Assembly: GCA_963070105.1 (NCBI GenBank)
Contig: OY718804.1
Coordinates: 8,663,817 to 8,727,816, forward strand
From: Litomosoides sigmodontis
Lineage: Eukaryota; Nematoda; Chromadorea; Rhabditida; Onchocercidae
DNA: 64,000 nucleotides
Direction of reading: 5' to 3'
The stretch's first letter is position 1. Every line of letters starts with the position of its first letter. Made by a program: the position numbers and the translations under genes. This document shows, piece by piece, positions 13,379-26,255 of this stretch. Below the pieces are notes generated by a model. The model was not told the origin of the DNA. It was given only the letters and a program-made list of their open reading frames with translations, and ran no database searches.

Positions 13379-14832
13379 ATGTGTGATAATAAGGTTTGGT
13401 TTATGAACGATCAACATCTGAAGAGTTTTTGGAGCCATCACCAAGCAGCATTACGATGGTTCAAAGCACATCAAGAAGCTCGTGAATACGCAATGAATGG
13501 TTCATCTGATGCAAGTTTAAGTGCTATCAATGTAAAGCCGAGTGTCAAAAAGAGGCGTACTGTCAAAAACAATCGGTTACGAAGTAGAAGTGTGTTTTTA
13601 ATTACAACGTTCATACATTGTGTTATGTTTATCAGTTAGAGGTGTTGGATACTTTTACCGTTAATTTGAGTCTCCTATTCTTGATTTCCCGAAATGCTTT
13701 GAATTTTTAATTTTTAGCTCATTGTTTTTTTTATCAGTAAAGGCTGTACGAGAGCTTTAATGAAGACTAATTGAAATAGTGGTGGATAATGTGCAGTTTA
13801 GTTTGTAATTATTCGTACCGTTAATTATGATAATTGTTTTTTCTCTGTGTTGTAAACGTCTGTGAACTAATCTGTTATGAGTTTTCCAATTTAAATGTAA
13901 AAGGGTAGGGAAATGTATCGATTGTATGCAGGATATATGGTTTGTGAAATGTAATTTTTAAAGAAAAAAGTATTTTAGCACGAACCAGTTGTAATGATTC
14001 TTTGCGAGATGCTAGACAAGAATCATCTTCAGCAGATATGGACGAAGACATTGGTATGAGTAACGAAATGGCTGCTTTTTTCCGAAAGACAATTGAACAT
14101 AGGAGGCAGAGTAAGTACTTCCCAAATATATGATATTCTGTAACTGTTTGTTTACTTGCAGATTTCTGAAGAACAATAACACAATTAAGTTGTTAGTTTT
14201 TTTTAATCGTCAGTTTTCTCGTTATTACATTTCTATCACGTATGAGCTTTTCGTGGAAGTGACCATTAGCATGCATATAAGCTGGTTGCTTGTTAAATTA
14301 GTGATTTTCTTTTTTCAAAACTCGTTAGCACTCATTATTGAAAATTCCTTCTCTTAGCTGTTTTAGGAGATGCTGATCGAAGCAAAGAAGCTAAGAGAAA
14401 TAAGGAGGACCACTGGGAGGACCGTGGAGAAGATCATTATGTGATGGCTGACAAGAGTGAGCTCCTTTCTGTTCTCCTAATTGCTGTCTAGGAATGCCTG
14501 AACACGTAGCGGTCGCCAAAACTCTTATAAAGCTGTTGTTTATTTCTTCATTATCCTGATTTCATAATCTTGCCCATTCACTTGCTGAAATAATGTAATT
14601 TTTATCACTAAACCATACTGTTGCAGTTGGAGTTTATGGCAATGAAAAACGATCGTTCGAATTGCCCAATGGCCCCGCTGAACGGCAGAGGAAATTTGAT
14701 AAAATGAAAGAGTTATACGGTAGTAATGCTGAGAAAATTTTGGCAATGGAAGCACATTTGGATCTACGCTTCGAACAGAATTACTTGCAGCAGGGTGCAC
14801 ACTTATGGCCTAATATACCATTAAAGTTGTGA
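13379..14832 (+). CDS. gemin8: Gemin8 (SMN complex subunit)
   Basis: Gemin8 is a subunit of the SMN complex, which loads Sm proteins onto spliceosomal snRNAs; in vertebrates it links SMN to the Gemin6/Gemin7 pair. I join exons 13379-13589, 13979-14110, 14358-14456 and 14627-14832, in phase throughout, giving 215 residues (human is about 242). Two blocks identify it. Near the N-terminus, LKSFWSHHQAALRWFKAHQE parallels the human [20 protein letters not shown]. At the C-terminus, the segment AERQRKFDKMKELYGSNAEK continues into ILAMEAHLDLRF and ends WPNIPLKL, against human '[29 protein letters not shown]' and WPVIPLKF. The middle has an acidic patch followed by MAAFFRKTIEHRRQ, matching the human 'LRQYFAETERHREERRRQ' region. 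The start is the ATG at 13379; a TTG two codons upstream is in frame but needs no use. RPA43 starts 530 bases downstream on the same strand, so joint transcription is possible. Confidence 0.88.
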
Positions 14833-15361
14833 TTCTGGTAGTCGTGATGAGTGCATTTACAGTGTACAAAATATGTTTGATAGTTCTGCAATCTTCGTAC
14901 ATCGTCAATATATAGTTTCGTGAACTAGGTATGAAATTACTATTTCAAGTCATATTCCACGAACTTAAGCAGCTCATTATGCATTTCGTCTCTGTGATCA
15001 TGTTATGATTATTCCTTTTTAATTGTTCTGGTTGCTTTTGCATAATGTTTTGTCCATTATGTAAAAAAGTAAAGTTTTTTTTCGACTTAATGTTATCATG
15101 GTTGCTGAAGTTGTTGCAGTAATCAAGATTAGCTTCTTTTGTACGTGTTTAGGAAATTAATTTTCACTGATTTCAGGATAGTTTTTAACAAGTTATCAGG
15201 TAGTGTTTTATGATTTTGGTAATATGTTCATTTTAAAATCAATTTATTTATTTCCGTTTGTTCCTATTTATTTATTGCTTTTCGTTTACAGGCATGGTCG
15301 ATGTTATTGCTTTTTCTTTAAATTTTTAAATTGGGAATTTCTGAAATTAGAATGTTAAAAT

Positions 15362-16762
15362 ATGGGTAAGCGAAAAAGATCGAAAGATGTGCAAATTAGC
15401 ACTGAAACTGACACAAAAAGGACGAAACTGGAAAACGATAATGATGTATTGGAGATGGATCCGAATAAAGTATCACAAAGTTTTACCGGAATTAACAAAA
15501 GTAAAGCGGCGAAATATTATCACAATAAATTGAAAATGGGAGTGAATCGATATGTAGGAATGAGTTACCAGAAATTAAAACGGTAAAATTCGTGCTTTTC
15601 TTTTTTCAGTTTTAACTATCCGTTGCTGTCTTCTGTTTAATAGAAATTTAGATAATGGATTTTAATAACATCCGGGATTAGGTTTGCGGAATTCTTAATG
15701 TACTGACAGCAGAACAGGTTTCATGGAAGAAAAATTGAATTCGAGCGATGAATTTTTAATTTTTCAGGAGTTGTCTGTTTGCGTAGGCATATATTATTTA
15801 TTTTAAAATTACAGAATTATGAGTGCAGATACAGATTGTGATCTGTTTATGGCAGTTGAAAAGCGTCACATAACGATTGGATGGCATCAGTTAGGAGAAG
15901 CTTCTAATGCTATAAGATATATTTTAAACTCGTCGCTTGGTCAATACAGGAAATCGTAAGTTCCCTGATTAGTATTTGTAGATTCTGTTAGGTTAAGAGT
16001 GAGGAATTAACCGACGTCTTCATAAAGATGAAATGTAGCGTATGAAGCCAGGACATTTTATATTTCCATTATCTTCCTTATTTAGGTTATGTAACGTGCA
16101 ATATAGAAGTTAAAGCTGAAAAAAGTAAAGCTCGGAAGTTAAACTGCGTAGTCGGACATTCTATAAATCTACAGAGTTGCGTTCGTGTTGAAGTTTATTA
16201 ATATGTATCAAGTTGTTGGATTCAAATCAAATTACGCTGTGCTGAGGCGTTACTTTATATTAACGTCTATGTTTAATACTGCGTTTTAGGTTAGATGGAA
16301 TCTTGTTAGCCATCGGAAAAATAAATATTATTGACAAGCCGTTTTGTATCACCGACCAACCATGTATGCATATTGATCTAAATGTAAACTGTATTGTTTT
16401 TCGCCCGAAATTAGGCAACACATATAACTGCGTTGTCACCGCTTTTGATAAGGTATCTTATGCTTAAAAATATGTTCTTTGAAGGAAAAACTGTTATAAT
16501 TTAAAGGTTTCAGCAAATGCTTTTTATTTTATTGCTTTTTATTTTAAAACTTTTATTGGCAACTGCACACGTATTAGTCTTGTTAATTCCTTATCATTTT
16601 TTACAGAAATTCATAACAGCCAAACTACATAACACGATAACTTTTTTTGCACTTATAAAGGATACAAAGGAACCCCCGAGAATTGGTGACCAAGTGCTGA
16701 TCAAGTTTTCTCACATCGAAATCAAAGGGTCATTGTGCCAAATAAAGGGAACGATAATGTAG
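15362..16762 (+). CDS. POLR1F: DNA-directed RNA polymerase I subunit RPA43
   Basis: RPA43, with RPA14 in yeast, forms the Pol I stalk and contacts initiation factor Rrn3/TIF-IA, so it serves rRNA synthesis in the nucleolus. I join exons 15362-15582, 15815-15955, 16290-16452 and 16607-16762, in phase, giving 226 residues. The N-terminus is Lys/Arg-rich (MGKRKRSKD), as expected for a nucleolar protein. The Rpb7-like N-terminal domain follows from about residue 78: LFMAVEKRHITIGWHQLGEA, then AIRYILNSSLGQYRKSLDGI, then the block HIDLNVNCIVFRPKLGNTYN. These parallel the family pattern 'RHITL.P..L....GIR..L...L..Y...L.GV' and 'HV.I.AD..VFRP..G..L.G.V'. The end of the protein (TITFFALIKDTKEPPRIGDQ and on) is a diverged OB-fold region. 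The protein is shorter than the human one (about 338). Close relatives RPC25 and RPB7 are possible alternatives, but the stalk-domain wording fits RPA43 best. Confidence 0.75.
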
Positions 16763-17487
16763 CTGATCATTGGTAAATTGTTTCACTTGTTAGTTGTCAA
16801 ATAAATTTACATCGAACAGACAATTGCGCAGGAAGTTTGTTGAAAGTCAAGTTTCTTTTGGAAGGTTGTGAAGCTGTTGTTTGTAGTAAAAAAATTGTCC
16901 AACAAATTTTCGATGTTTCCTTAACGCGGGATAAAATGGTTTGTTAAAATCCGAGGAGAAAAAATGGATCACTACTGACTTGTTTTATTCTGATAGTGTA
17001 TTTGTGAATTGTGTAAAGTGATATATGATCGAAAACAAAAATAACTTATCAAAAATAACTGCAACTTTGTTAATTTGTTGATCTTGTTTATGTTATGCTT
17101 GTTTAATAGAAGTTATTAAATTTCCATGTCGTGTTGTCCTTGCACCGCCAAGTAATCAGCATAAGTTGAATTGAATGGTCAATGAATAATGTAATAAGAT
17201 TATCGATGTATCTTTAAAAACATTAACAGTAATAATTGAACTGTTTTAGTCTTGCTTTTAATTCTTTTTCTTTAAACTTTGTATATTTCAAGTTCAACTG
17301 ATCATTGCTAAGAGGTAATTGTCTCGCTCCAACTGCTCGGCAATGTGTACGCAAGTCTGTATCGGATGAGTTGGTTGAAAATCGTTAGCACTACTTTGGA
17401 ATCGAACAATTTAGCAAATTCTTATTAGTCAGTCAATAAAGTGTGCCGTCGAAGTTTCAAAAGTGGTGGCCTATTACGCATACCGTC
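16763..17487. other. Intergenic stretch, RPA43 to tRNA-Val
   Basis: A+T-rich sequence holding the RPA43 3' region. A run of four A at 17459-17462 gives TTTT on the minus strand about 25 bases past the tRNA 3' end, the usual RNA polymerase III terminator. Nothing else was recognised. Confidence 0.5.
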
Positions 17488-17560
17488 TGATCTCGGGCGG
17501 AATCGAACCGCCGACCTTCTGTGTGTTAGACAGATGTGATAACCGCTACACCACGAGACC
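17488..17560 (-). tRNA. tRNA-Val (anticodon AAC)
   Basis: Read on the minus strand, 73 bases fold as a complete tRNA. The acceptor stem is GGTCTCG with CGAGATC (one G-T wobble) plus discriminator A. The D-arm holds the A-box TGGTGTAGCGGTTATCAC. The anticodon stem is TCTGT/ACAGA around the loop CTAACAC, so the anticodon is AAC (Val). The T-arm is GGCGGTTCGATTCCGCC, containing the B-box. There is no intron. A minus-strand TTTT lies about 25 bases downstream. The internal A and B boxes look intact, so it is likely a functional gene. Confidence 0.96.
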
Positions 17561-18551
17561 GACTGGGCTGTGTCGAAATCCTTTCCATGAAGAATGGGGT
17601 GCAGAAGATCGGAACATGAATGATTATTTAAATTTAAATTTGCGAGATTTTGTGACTCCTCAATATCAATAGGAATTTAATTCCCATGATACCGCTGCAC
17701 AAGACAAAAACTAAGAAATCAGTAAATGCAAATTGCTTATTATTAAATCGAAAATTAGTTTTCTGTAAATTTTGGGATAAGGAAATCAAGTATTTCATAT
17801 GTCCCTTCCTTGTGCTTAAGTTTAACTTTGTTGGATGACATCTACATGTGAGATAAGTTCATATTGAGATTAAAGAAAAACTAATCGCGTGAGATAGGGT
17901 GAGGAAGGAAGTAATGGGAATTTTGGAAAGCACTCAGAATTAGAGCAATTAATCGATCACTTCTCCCTCTTTCTCTCTCTCTCTCTCTCTCTCCTGTCTC
18001 TCCCTATGCCTCCATTTGCACTCCGTGTGTATCATATTAACTTATCGATGTTTATTTTTTAAATATGCATGAAAAAAAAATCCTAGTACTTTTATTCATC
18101 ACAACAAGGAATTGATTACATATTAGCATGTTAGCTGAAGAAAGGAGATTGAAGGAGTGCGAGCGAAATTTTTTTACATAATTTTCAATCAATCAACGAA
18201 CTCAGGAAAAGTTCGGAAAAGTTAATTTAACCATGTTTGCTGCTTCTCATATATATATATATATATATAGTTAAAAAAGAAGTGAAAATTGAAATAAGCA
18301 TTACCTATCGCATAATAGAAATTGTAATTTAGCTACTCATTCTTTCACGACAATGACTTATGTGTCATGTTATGTTAACCTTTTGTAGATGAAATTTTAA
18401 TATGTCAATTAGTTCGTGAAAAATTCAGTGTGCCTTTTTTGCAGTAAAGGAAAATAAGCAACGATTACTTCACACTAATCAATCAATCAATGAGCAAATT
18501 CAATCCAACCGATGTATCAAGCAGTCTCTCGTCCTCTTCTCCCTCCTCTCA
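17561..18551. other. Noncoding stretch with small simple repeats
   Basis: No gene was recognised. A (CT)n run lies at about 17966-17995, and an (AT)n run of about 20 bases at 18249-18269. The stretch next to 18551 would be the 3' region of the minus-strand L38-like gene. Confidence 0.6.
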
Positions 18552-18776
18552 TTACTTTTTCCATTTCAATTTGTTCATTTCAATGATTGCCATCAATATC
18601 TCCTCCAGCTTATCCGCCACCCTTCTATCCTTCACGATAAGTGTGTAGGCGTATTTCTTGCACTGTAAATTAAATCTCACGTCGGTTGTGGACCTCCTGA
18701 TGCTGAACGATGTTATATTCGTCCGCTGGACAGCGTACAAAAAAGTCCTCATTCCGATCACTCGGCGCACTGGCAT
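18552..18776 (-). CDS. Divergent ribosomal protein L38-like protein
   Basis: An intact single-exon frame of 74 residues begins MPVRRVIGMRTFLYAVQRTN and contains QCKKYAYTLIVKDRRVADKL. Eukaryotic eL38 is about 70 residues and reads 'MP..I.EIKDFL..ARRKDAKSV.IKK' and then 'FKVRC.RYLYTLVV.DK.KAEKLK'. Spacing, the MP start, the FL, the Cys before the KY-YTLIV block and the D-KL end all line up without gaps, but by eye only about 30% of residues match. Real L38 is nearly invariant, so this is not an ordinary L38 gene. On the minus strand a strong acceptor, GGCATTTTTTTCAG, ends at 18830, 53 bases before the ATG, as for a spliced-leader or cis-spliced 5' UTR. That favours a transcribed gene over a dead retrocopy. 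It could be a specialised paralogue, or a decaying copy that has not yet acquired a stop. Confidence 0.6.
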   Translation of the reverse strand: MPVRRVIGMRTFLYAVQRTNITSFSIRRSTTDVRFNLQCKKYAYTLIVKDRRVADKLEEILMAIIEMNKLKWKK

Positions 18777-18831
18777 CTTTTCACTTCTTCACTAATTGCC
18801 AATTTCAGAATCGCAAGAAGTTCGATTGTCT

Positions 18832-20268
18832 GAAAAAAATGCCAACAAATTAATATTTGCACATTTATGCAACAATATCATCATGTGATTAATTTAATTA
18901 ATTAGTTAATTAATCCATTGTTGCTGCGTTTGTCAGGCAGAAATTCTGATCAGAAATTTTATAATTTATTTGAAGTGAATGGGAATGCTAATAATAACTT
19001 CCATAACAGGAAAATAAGCATTCGGTTGAAGTGAGAATTTTTTAACCCTCAAAATACCCTTTTTTACCCTTCAAAAAATGGGATATTTTGGATGGATGAA
19101 TGAATAAGAGATAATTTAGGATTATTTAATGGGAAAATGCAATTTGCGTGAAATGTTCGCCCTAACAAATTGTTGAATAACGAAGTTTAGCAAATTCGAA
19201 GTGAATTTTAGTGTTAAATTTTAAAAGGAATAGTAAATGACGTTTTATGAAAGTGAGAGAATGAATTATTCCGCTTGCACACTGACCGCTCACAAACGCT
19301 GCAACTGATGAAACGAACTAACCCAAAGAATCAAAACTGACCAATTTAGACAAATGTGAGATGGTCGACGCGGCGACTGTTGCGCTTACCAAACTTTTCC
19401 ACACCTAAAAGGTTCTTCATATTAATGATAATTTGAGATTTGAAAATAACTCAGAGAAATGAACCATAAGCCTTGGATGCATATGTTTAGGAATGGGCGA
19501 GAGGTGGGGAGAAATGAGTTCATCCCATTGGCAAAAGGTCAAGTCGATTGACCTTATCCTATGCGCAACGTGTCCTGCAGAAATCGATCACAACCGCTTC
19601 TCGCACTTGTCGCTGATTTGCAGTGGTTTGGAAGGATGGTGATAAACAGGTTACTCACCTGTCCTCTGCTAATATATGCCCAAAATAATTCTCATTCAAG
19701 TACACGTGAGATAAAATTTTATTTATTAATAATTTTTAAAATCATTGAATCTGTGGAAGAAAAAAAATAATTCTAAATAATTTTCTAATTTTTGCAACAA
19801 TTGAAATGTTGGATTTTTTGAAATTTTCGATTGTAATTTCATTACGATTTTAGAAAATTTTAAATATGAAAAATGAAAAGTGAGAAAGAGAACGTTTTTT
19901 GCTTTTTTTGTTGGTTAACTGATGTAAAATGTAAATGTCTTGTGCAGCAGACAGCTTCACATTTACTTATTATTATGTTTGAATTAATTAAATGACTTGA
20001 TTGCATGAATACTTATTGCTTTAAAAAGTGAATTATCGAAAAAGAATAAATGAGAAAAAGAGCATATTTCCTTACTTTTTATTTATTAACAATAATTTTT
20101 TATTTTTTAAATTAATTTGCATTCATTTCTTTACAATTTTTCTACTAATCAACTAATCGAAATTGCTCGCTCACTTTCAATCATGCAAGGCAAGTTGCTT
20201 TTTTCTAACTAAGAAGTAATTTAAAATTCGATAATGAAGAGGGCGGTAAATCAAAGAGCAAAGTTTTC
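18832..20268. other. Noncoding A+T-rich stretch
   Basis: No gene was recognised. The short open frame at 19561-19770 shows no family resemblance and no supporting splice context. The region next to 18832 would hold the promoter or upstream intron of the L38-like gene. Confidence 0.5.
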
Positions 20269-20352
20269 ATGAAAATTTCCTTCCATCTCAAATGCATTTA
20301 TAAAGCATCCTATATCACTCTCACCTCCGTCCTTCCCTCTCCCAAAAAGCAC

Positions 20353-20557
20353 TCTTATAAATCATTTCCTCTCTCTTTTTCTCTCTCTCTCCATCTCTCC
20401 CTTTTATTGTTTCAAATTTCACTCTTACAATTAAATTCCATTTTGTCTAGCAAAAAGCTCATCATATCTGTTTCCTTCTCTCTCTCACTCCAATGCAAAA
20501 ACACAGCTAACACATTAACATCTAGCTGCTCTCTCCCTCCTCCTTTCTCTCTTTCTT

Positions 20558-20591
<34 letters not shown>

Positions 20592-20596
20592 AACAT
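20353..20596. repeat. Pyrimidine-rich (CT)n tract
   Basis: Nearly all C and T over about 240 bases, ending in a clean (CT)n run at about 20563-20588. A purine-rich (AG)n run follows at 20787-20825. An open frame of 190 codons across both is a by-product of the CT-rich composition (Ser/Leu runs) and is not called as a gene. Confidence 0.8.
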
Positions 20597-23185
20597 CACA
20601 GTTATTCCAACTTTTCTTTCCACTGCCAATCTATGCGTTCCATAAAAAGTGCCACAATTATGATGAGCCTTCCACTAATACGGTGATGAATGACGATAGT
20701 TGTGGCGTTGATTTTCCCTGGCGAATACTTCCCCCCTGTCAACACCCTGCAAATGTCTCTCATTTAGGCGCAAATACTAATAACAGAGGGAGAGAGAGAG
20801 AGAGAGAAGGGAGAGAAGAGAGGAAGGTAAAGTTTTTTTAAGAATTCAAATTGCTGTGGTAAAAGCAGTAGTAGCCCTGGCCATAACTACCTATCTTACT
20901 ATTTTAGGTAGAAAGGTGACTGGCGGACTGATCAGTGCCAACTAGGTTAGCACCATTGTGTGCAGTAAAATACATTTGGAAGGGAATCAGCCGTCGTACG
21001 ACCAACCTCTTTCACGTTATGAACGTGTAATTCAACGATTTAACCTCTGTTATATTACAGTTGAAATTGTCACATTACTTCTTACCAAGTGAAAGGTAAA
21101 CGAGCAGACGTGTACCTCACTACACGTAGGTAATAATGATGCCTCTCTCTATTCCTGTTTATGCAATTATTATATACGTGCGTGTGCGCACGAAAAGAGT
21201 TTTTATAGTGCGTGTATACGTGTATATGTGTGCGTATGTGTGTAGTTGCATGTGTACGTGACTGTTAAAACATTGTAGTTCTGCGTGTGGGACATCTATC
21301 TATCTACCTATACGTCTGTGTACCTCTGTACGTCGGCACATGACATGACATGTGTTATGCGTTACTGTAGGTCACTGAATTATACTACTGGCTATTTACA
21401 CATTGTATTATTAGTATTACTAGTGCAGGCGCAGTTGACACCAGGACGATCTCGTAACAACCTGTTATCTCATCATCGTCATCACCCTTACCATTTCATG
21501 AGTGTCATTTCATTTCATTATGTTGCTTGTGTGTGCGGTGGATATTTGTGTTGTACGACTGACCGTCTGAAAGACAATATTTCACTAAAAATTAATTTAT
21601 GCTATCATTGCTAAACGATTGGCTATTTGCAAATCGGAAATTTCAATTTTATATACTTTAAGGTAAAGTGTTCATTCGTCTCTTCCTCTCTCTTCAGCCG
21701 TCATTTTGCACGTTTTAGCGTATCTCTCTCTCTCTCGTCGTGTCGTATCCTTCAGTGTTTTGGAATAATTCCTTCCTATCGATAAGCTTTAACTGTTAGT
21801 TGAAATGAAATACTGCGAGGATCTCCTCAAATGATACGATAGCATTTGATTTATTTCAATAATTGAGACTTCGCTATTCCTTCTTTTGGATTGCAAGATG
21901 AAACTTTAAGAAAAATAAAATAGCGCTGCTTTTTTTTTTCATTAAAAAAAATTGAAACAGTGAGAAAGAGGGAGGAAGAAAAAGCAGATGTACATGATGA
22001 TGTTGAAAATTGGCAAGTGACCTTTGATGTGAAATTTACTTTAATTAATTAGTTTGTTTTACTGAAAAGTTTATTTCATTAGTTGAAAATTTCTTGTCAA
22101 TGTCATTTCTTCCTACAATTAAATTATGTAATAAATCAATCATTTACCATTCTTTCTTTTATTTTTTCCTAATTGTTAGACGTATGTTGCAAATAGTTTC
22201 GTCGCTCATTAATCTTCTACCTGTTATCTTTCTCTTTGGCTTTTTTTCCTGAAATTTAAATTAAAAAAATTATTGTAACGTAGCTTATGACTGTATAGCA
22301 CTGCGGTTTATTGCGTTTTTTAAAATGATAATTGCCGCAACAGTAGATGTGTTTCTTTTCAGACTTCTGCCGACAAGAGATTGTTAGCAATAAAATTATT
22401 CGCATTTAGTATTCCTATGGACGAGGCGATCGATAATGGCTAATAATAATTTGACAAAATATCACGCAGTGGTGGAACTAAAGCATCAAATGCTTCTCTG
22501 TAGGCAACTTTTATTTGATGAAACAGTTAAGATTATTTGCATCAAATAATATTATAAGTGAATTTAATTTAATTTACAAACAGAAATCGTCTTCCTTCTT
22601 TTGTTGCATTAATTGCCTATCAATTGTTGTTGTAGAAAAGAGTGCTGTTCTGAAAGAGACAGCTAAGTGATGCATGCGGTTAAATTTGTTGAAATAGATT
22701 AAATTTAACAGAACTCTATGGGAATGGTTAGCATCGCTAGATTCCTCCTTGCATGCTTATCGCTCGTTGAGCTTTCTATCAACATATTTGAATATTTTTA
22801 ATTCATTCATATGAATTAATGCGCAATTTATTTTGCAGTTGAAAAATTTAAATGTATGCCCTAGCACTATTAGATGCTTATGTCTTCTTAATTTCAATGC
22901 AGTAATTTGGGAGTGAAAGATGACTGGCAAGCACTACGCGCTAAATATCTCTGCGAGATGCTTGCTGGCGGAGCATTTATTTGAAATTCTTGGTTGGTAC
23001 GAAGAAGATAGTTCGATGAAGGCATTCGTGCAAATCTAGTCTGTTCAGTTTCTCACTGTATTTTCTATGTAACAAATGCTTAACAGCTCACAGTAGCCTA
23101 AAGAGAACTTCGGTAACAATCGAAGTGAACAGACAAACATTTTAGGATTTATTGTTGCTGATCGACAAAATAATGAATAATTATA
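20597..23185. other. Gene-poor stretch
   Basis: No gene was recognised on either strand. It contains an alternating purine-pyrimidine patch rich in TGTG, CGTG and TATA at about 21170-21265, and a short CT run at 21723-21740. It may include distal 5' regulatory sequence or noncoding exons of the formin gene at 27.5 kb, but the sequence does not show this. Confidence 0.5.
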
Positions 23186-24235
<1,050 letters not shown>

Positions 24236-25204
24236 ATAATAATAAATCATAGTGAAACTGGTAATAATGATAACAATAGATAGTAATGAAGTAGTAGTAG
24301 GAGTGAAATGTGGAATGTTAGGCTGTAGAAGAGTGAGTGAAGAAGAAGAGGGTGTAGAGAGTTGCAACTACTCTTTGAGTGATGATGGAATGCGCGAAAT
24401 GCCTTTACATGTAAGGGAGTTTGCTGCTGTTTGAATTGCAAATGCATCGACGACTGGTTCCCTCACTGGTTGTGGGACGGAGAAGGAGACGCAGTGGAGA
24501 TGAAGAGAGTTTCAAATTTTTGTAGATCGGCATCAAATTGTACATTTTCAGCTGATTTCGATCGAACTAGCAAACTCACTTCCCATCCATCCACCTCCTT
24601 GCTTCCTTCCAACTGACGGAACGGAATCAATCGCACCGCTTGAGCTTCTTCAGTGTCATTTGAATGAGTGGATGAGTGCGTGGGCGCGTGGTAGTTGAAT
24701 GGGTAAATGGGTGGTGGATGAATGGGTGAATGGAATGGGTGGATGAATGGCGGAAGCAGCTCAATGGCCAGTGATGGTGGTGGGTGATTCGTTCCGTTAT
24801 GAAACGTATTTTGCATCATTTCACTTCCGATCACTTTTAATTTCATTTTCGGTTCTAACACCAAATATTTTTTTTCGAATTATCTAAAGTTATAGCAGTA
24901 TGTGTGTGTGTTTCTCCTACAATTATCACTGCATTTCATTTACCATTAATGGAATTCACTTATTAAAATTTTTATCGAATTATCTAAAGTTATAGCAGAG
25001 TTGAAGTAATAGTATTTTTAAATATATCAGCTAGAACGATGAAATTGCACTTAGTGTAGCACTAAAATCAAATTAATGTAGAGGGAAGTAAGTTGAGTGT
25101 TGTAGCCTTGTTAGCTAATTATTAATAGCTTATTTTATTGACAATATATGGAGGGAAATACTTCAGAGTTGGAATAATGGCATGGACTTTATTTAGCCTT
25201 TCTA

Positions 25205-25243
<39 letters not shown>

Positions 25244-26223
25244 TTATATAAAACATTTATTGCTAAAAGTGTGCATCTATTTCTCGCACCTATCCGCGGT
25301 ATTGTCGTTGAAATGAAAACACTGAATTGATATGAGTTGACAGAGAATGAACGATGCCACATTGTTCCGCATCGACAATAATTTTCTTGGAACAACAAAA
25401 TTTCTGATACAATCTGAAGAATGAAATGTTTCATGTTAAATAAATGCTCTCTTGTCTTCTCCTTTCTCTTAAAAATCGTTTAATTATAGTTTTGAAGTTA
25501 TCATTTGCAATTAATTGAAATGTAGCAAATATGATTTGTGTGTGTGTGTGTGTGTGTGATGACTCATTTGGCTGCACAAAAATCGATAATAAATAATATT
25601 ACAATGTTAAACAATGAAATCGTGCTTCTTTTTCAATTTTAACTTTAGAAGAGGGAAATGTAGAGTGTCTGGAAAAGTTTGCTAGATGACAGCTTCCTTT
25701 CAGAGTTAGTCGGTAGTTTATTGAGAATATCGATTGTAAGTGCCGCCATCGACGCTACCACCACCACCACCACCAGCACCACCACCACCACCACCACCAT
25801 CACCATCACCATCACTACCACCAGTAATCAGTAGCGTAGTGTGCCAATGATTGCCATGTAGTTGTAATATGGCATATGGAGGGGAAGAGGGACAGAGGGA
25901 GTAAGATTATACGTGTACGTACCAAATGGTTTCTGTCTTATCCTTACAGATTGATCGCATTACAGTTTCGGGAGAGTTATGTTACTTACTGTATGTGACA
26001 GATATCAATCATCTCGCATTGCCTTCATCACTCACAAACTTCCACTGACTCACAAACTTCCACTGCGCTAATCCTCCTATCCTTTGATCTGTTTTGCGGC
26101 AGTCATCCATTGCTACTGCTAGCACTCTTAGTAGTAAATCCCAACCATACGAACTTATTGCACATAATGATGTGCGATGGCAAGAGGTGAATGTAGTAAG
26201 CATAAACAGAGTTGCAGTAGCAC

Positions 26224-26255
<32 letters not shown>

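Noticed and set aside
20269..20841. 190-codon plus-strand open frame
   Set aside because: Ser/Leu/Pro-rich product of the pyrimidine tract followed by the (AG)n run; no family resemblance and no splice context.
21285..21614. 109-codon open frame with Cys/Tyr-rich start
   Set aside because: Derived from TGTG/TATC-type low-complexity sequence, no homology, no splice context.
24463..24864. 133-codon minus-strand open frame rich in Pro and His
   Set aside because: Follows the GGATGAATGG-type minisatellite; no family match.
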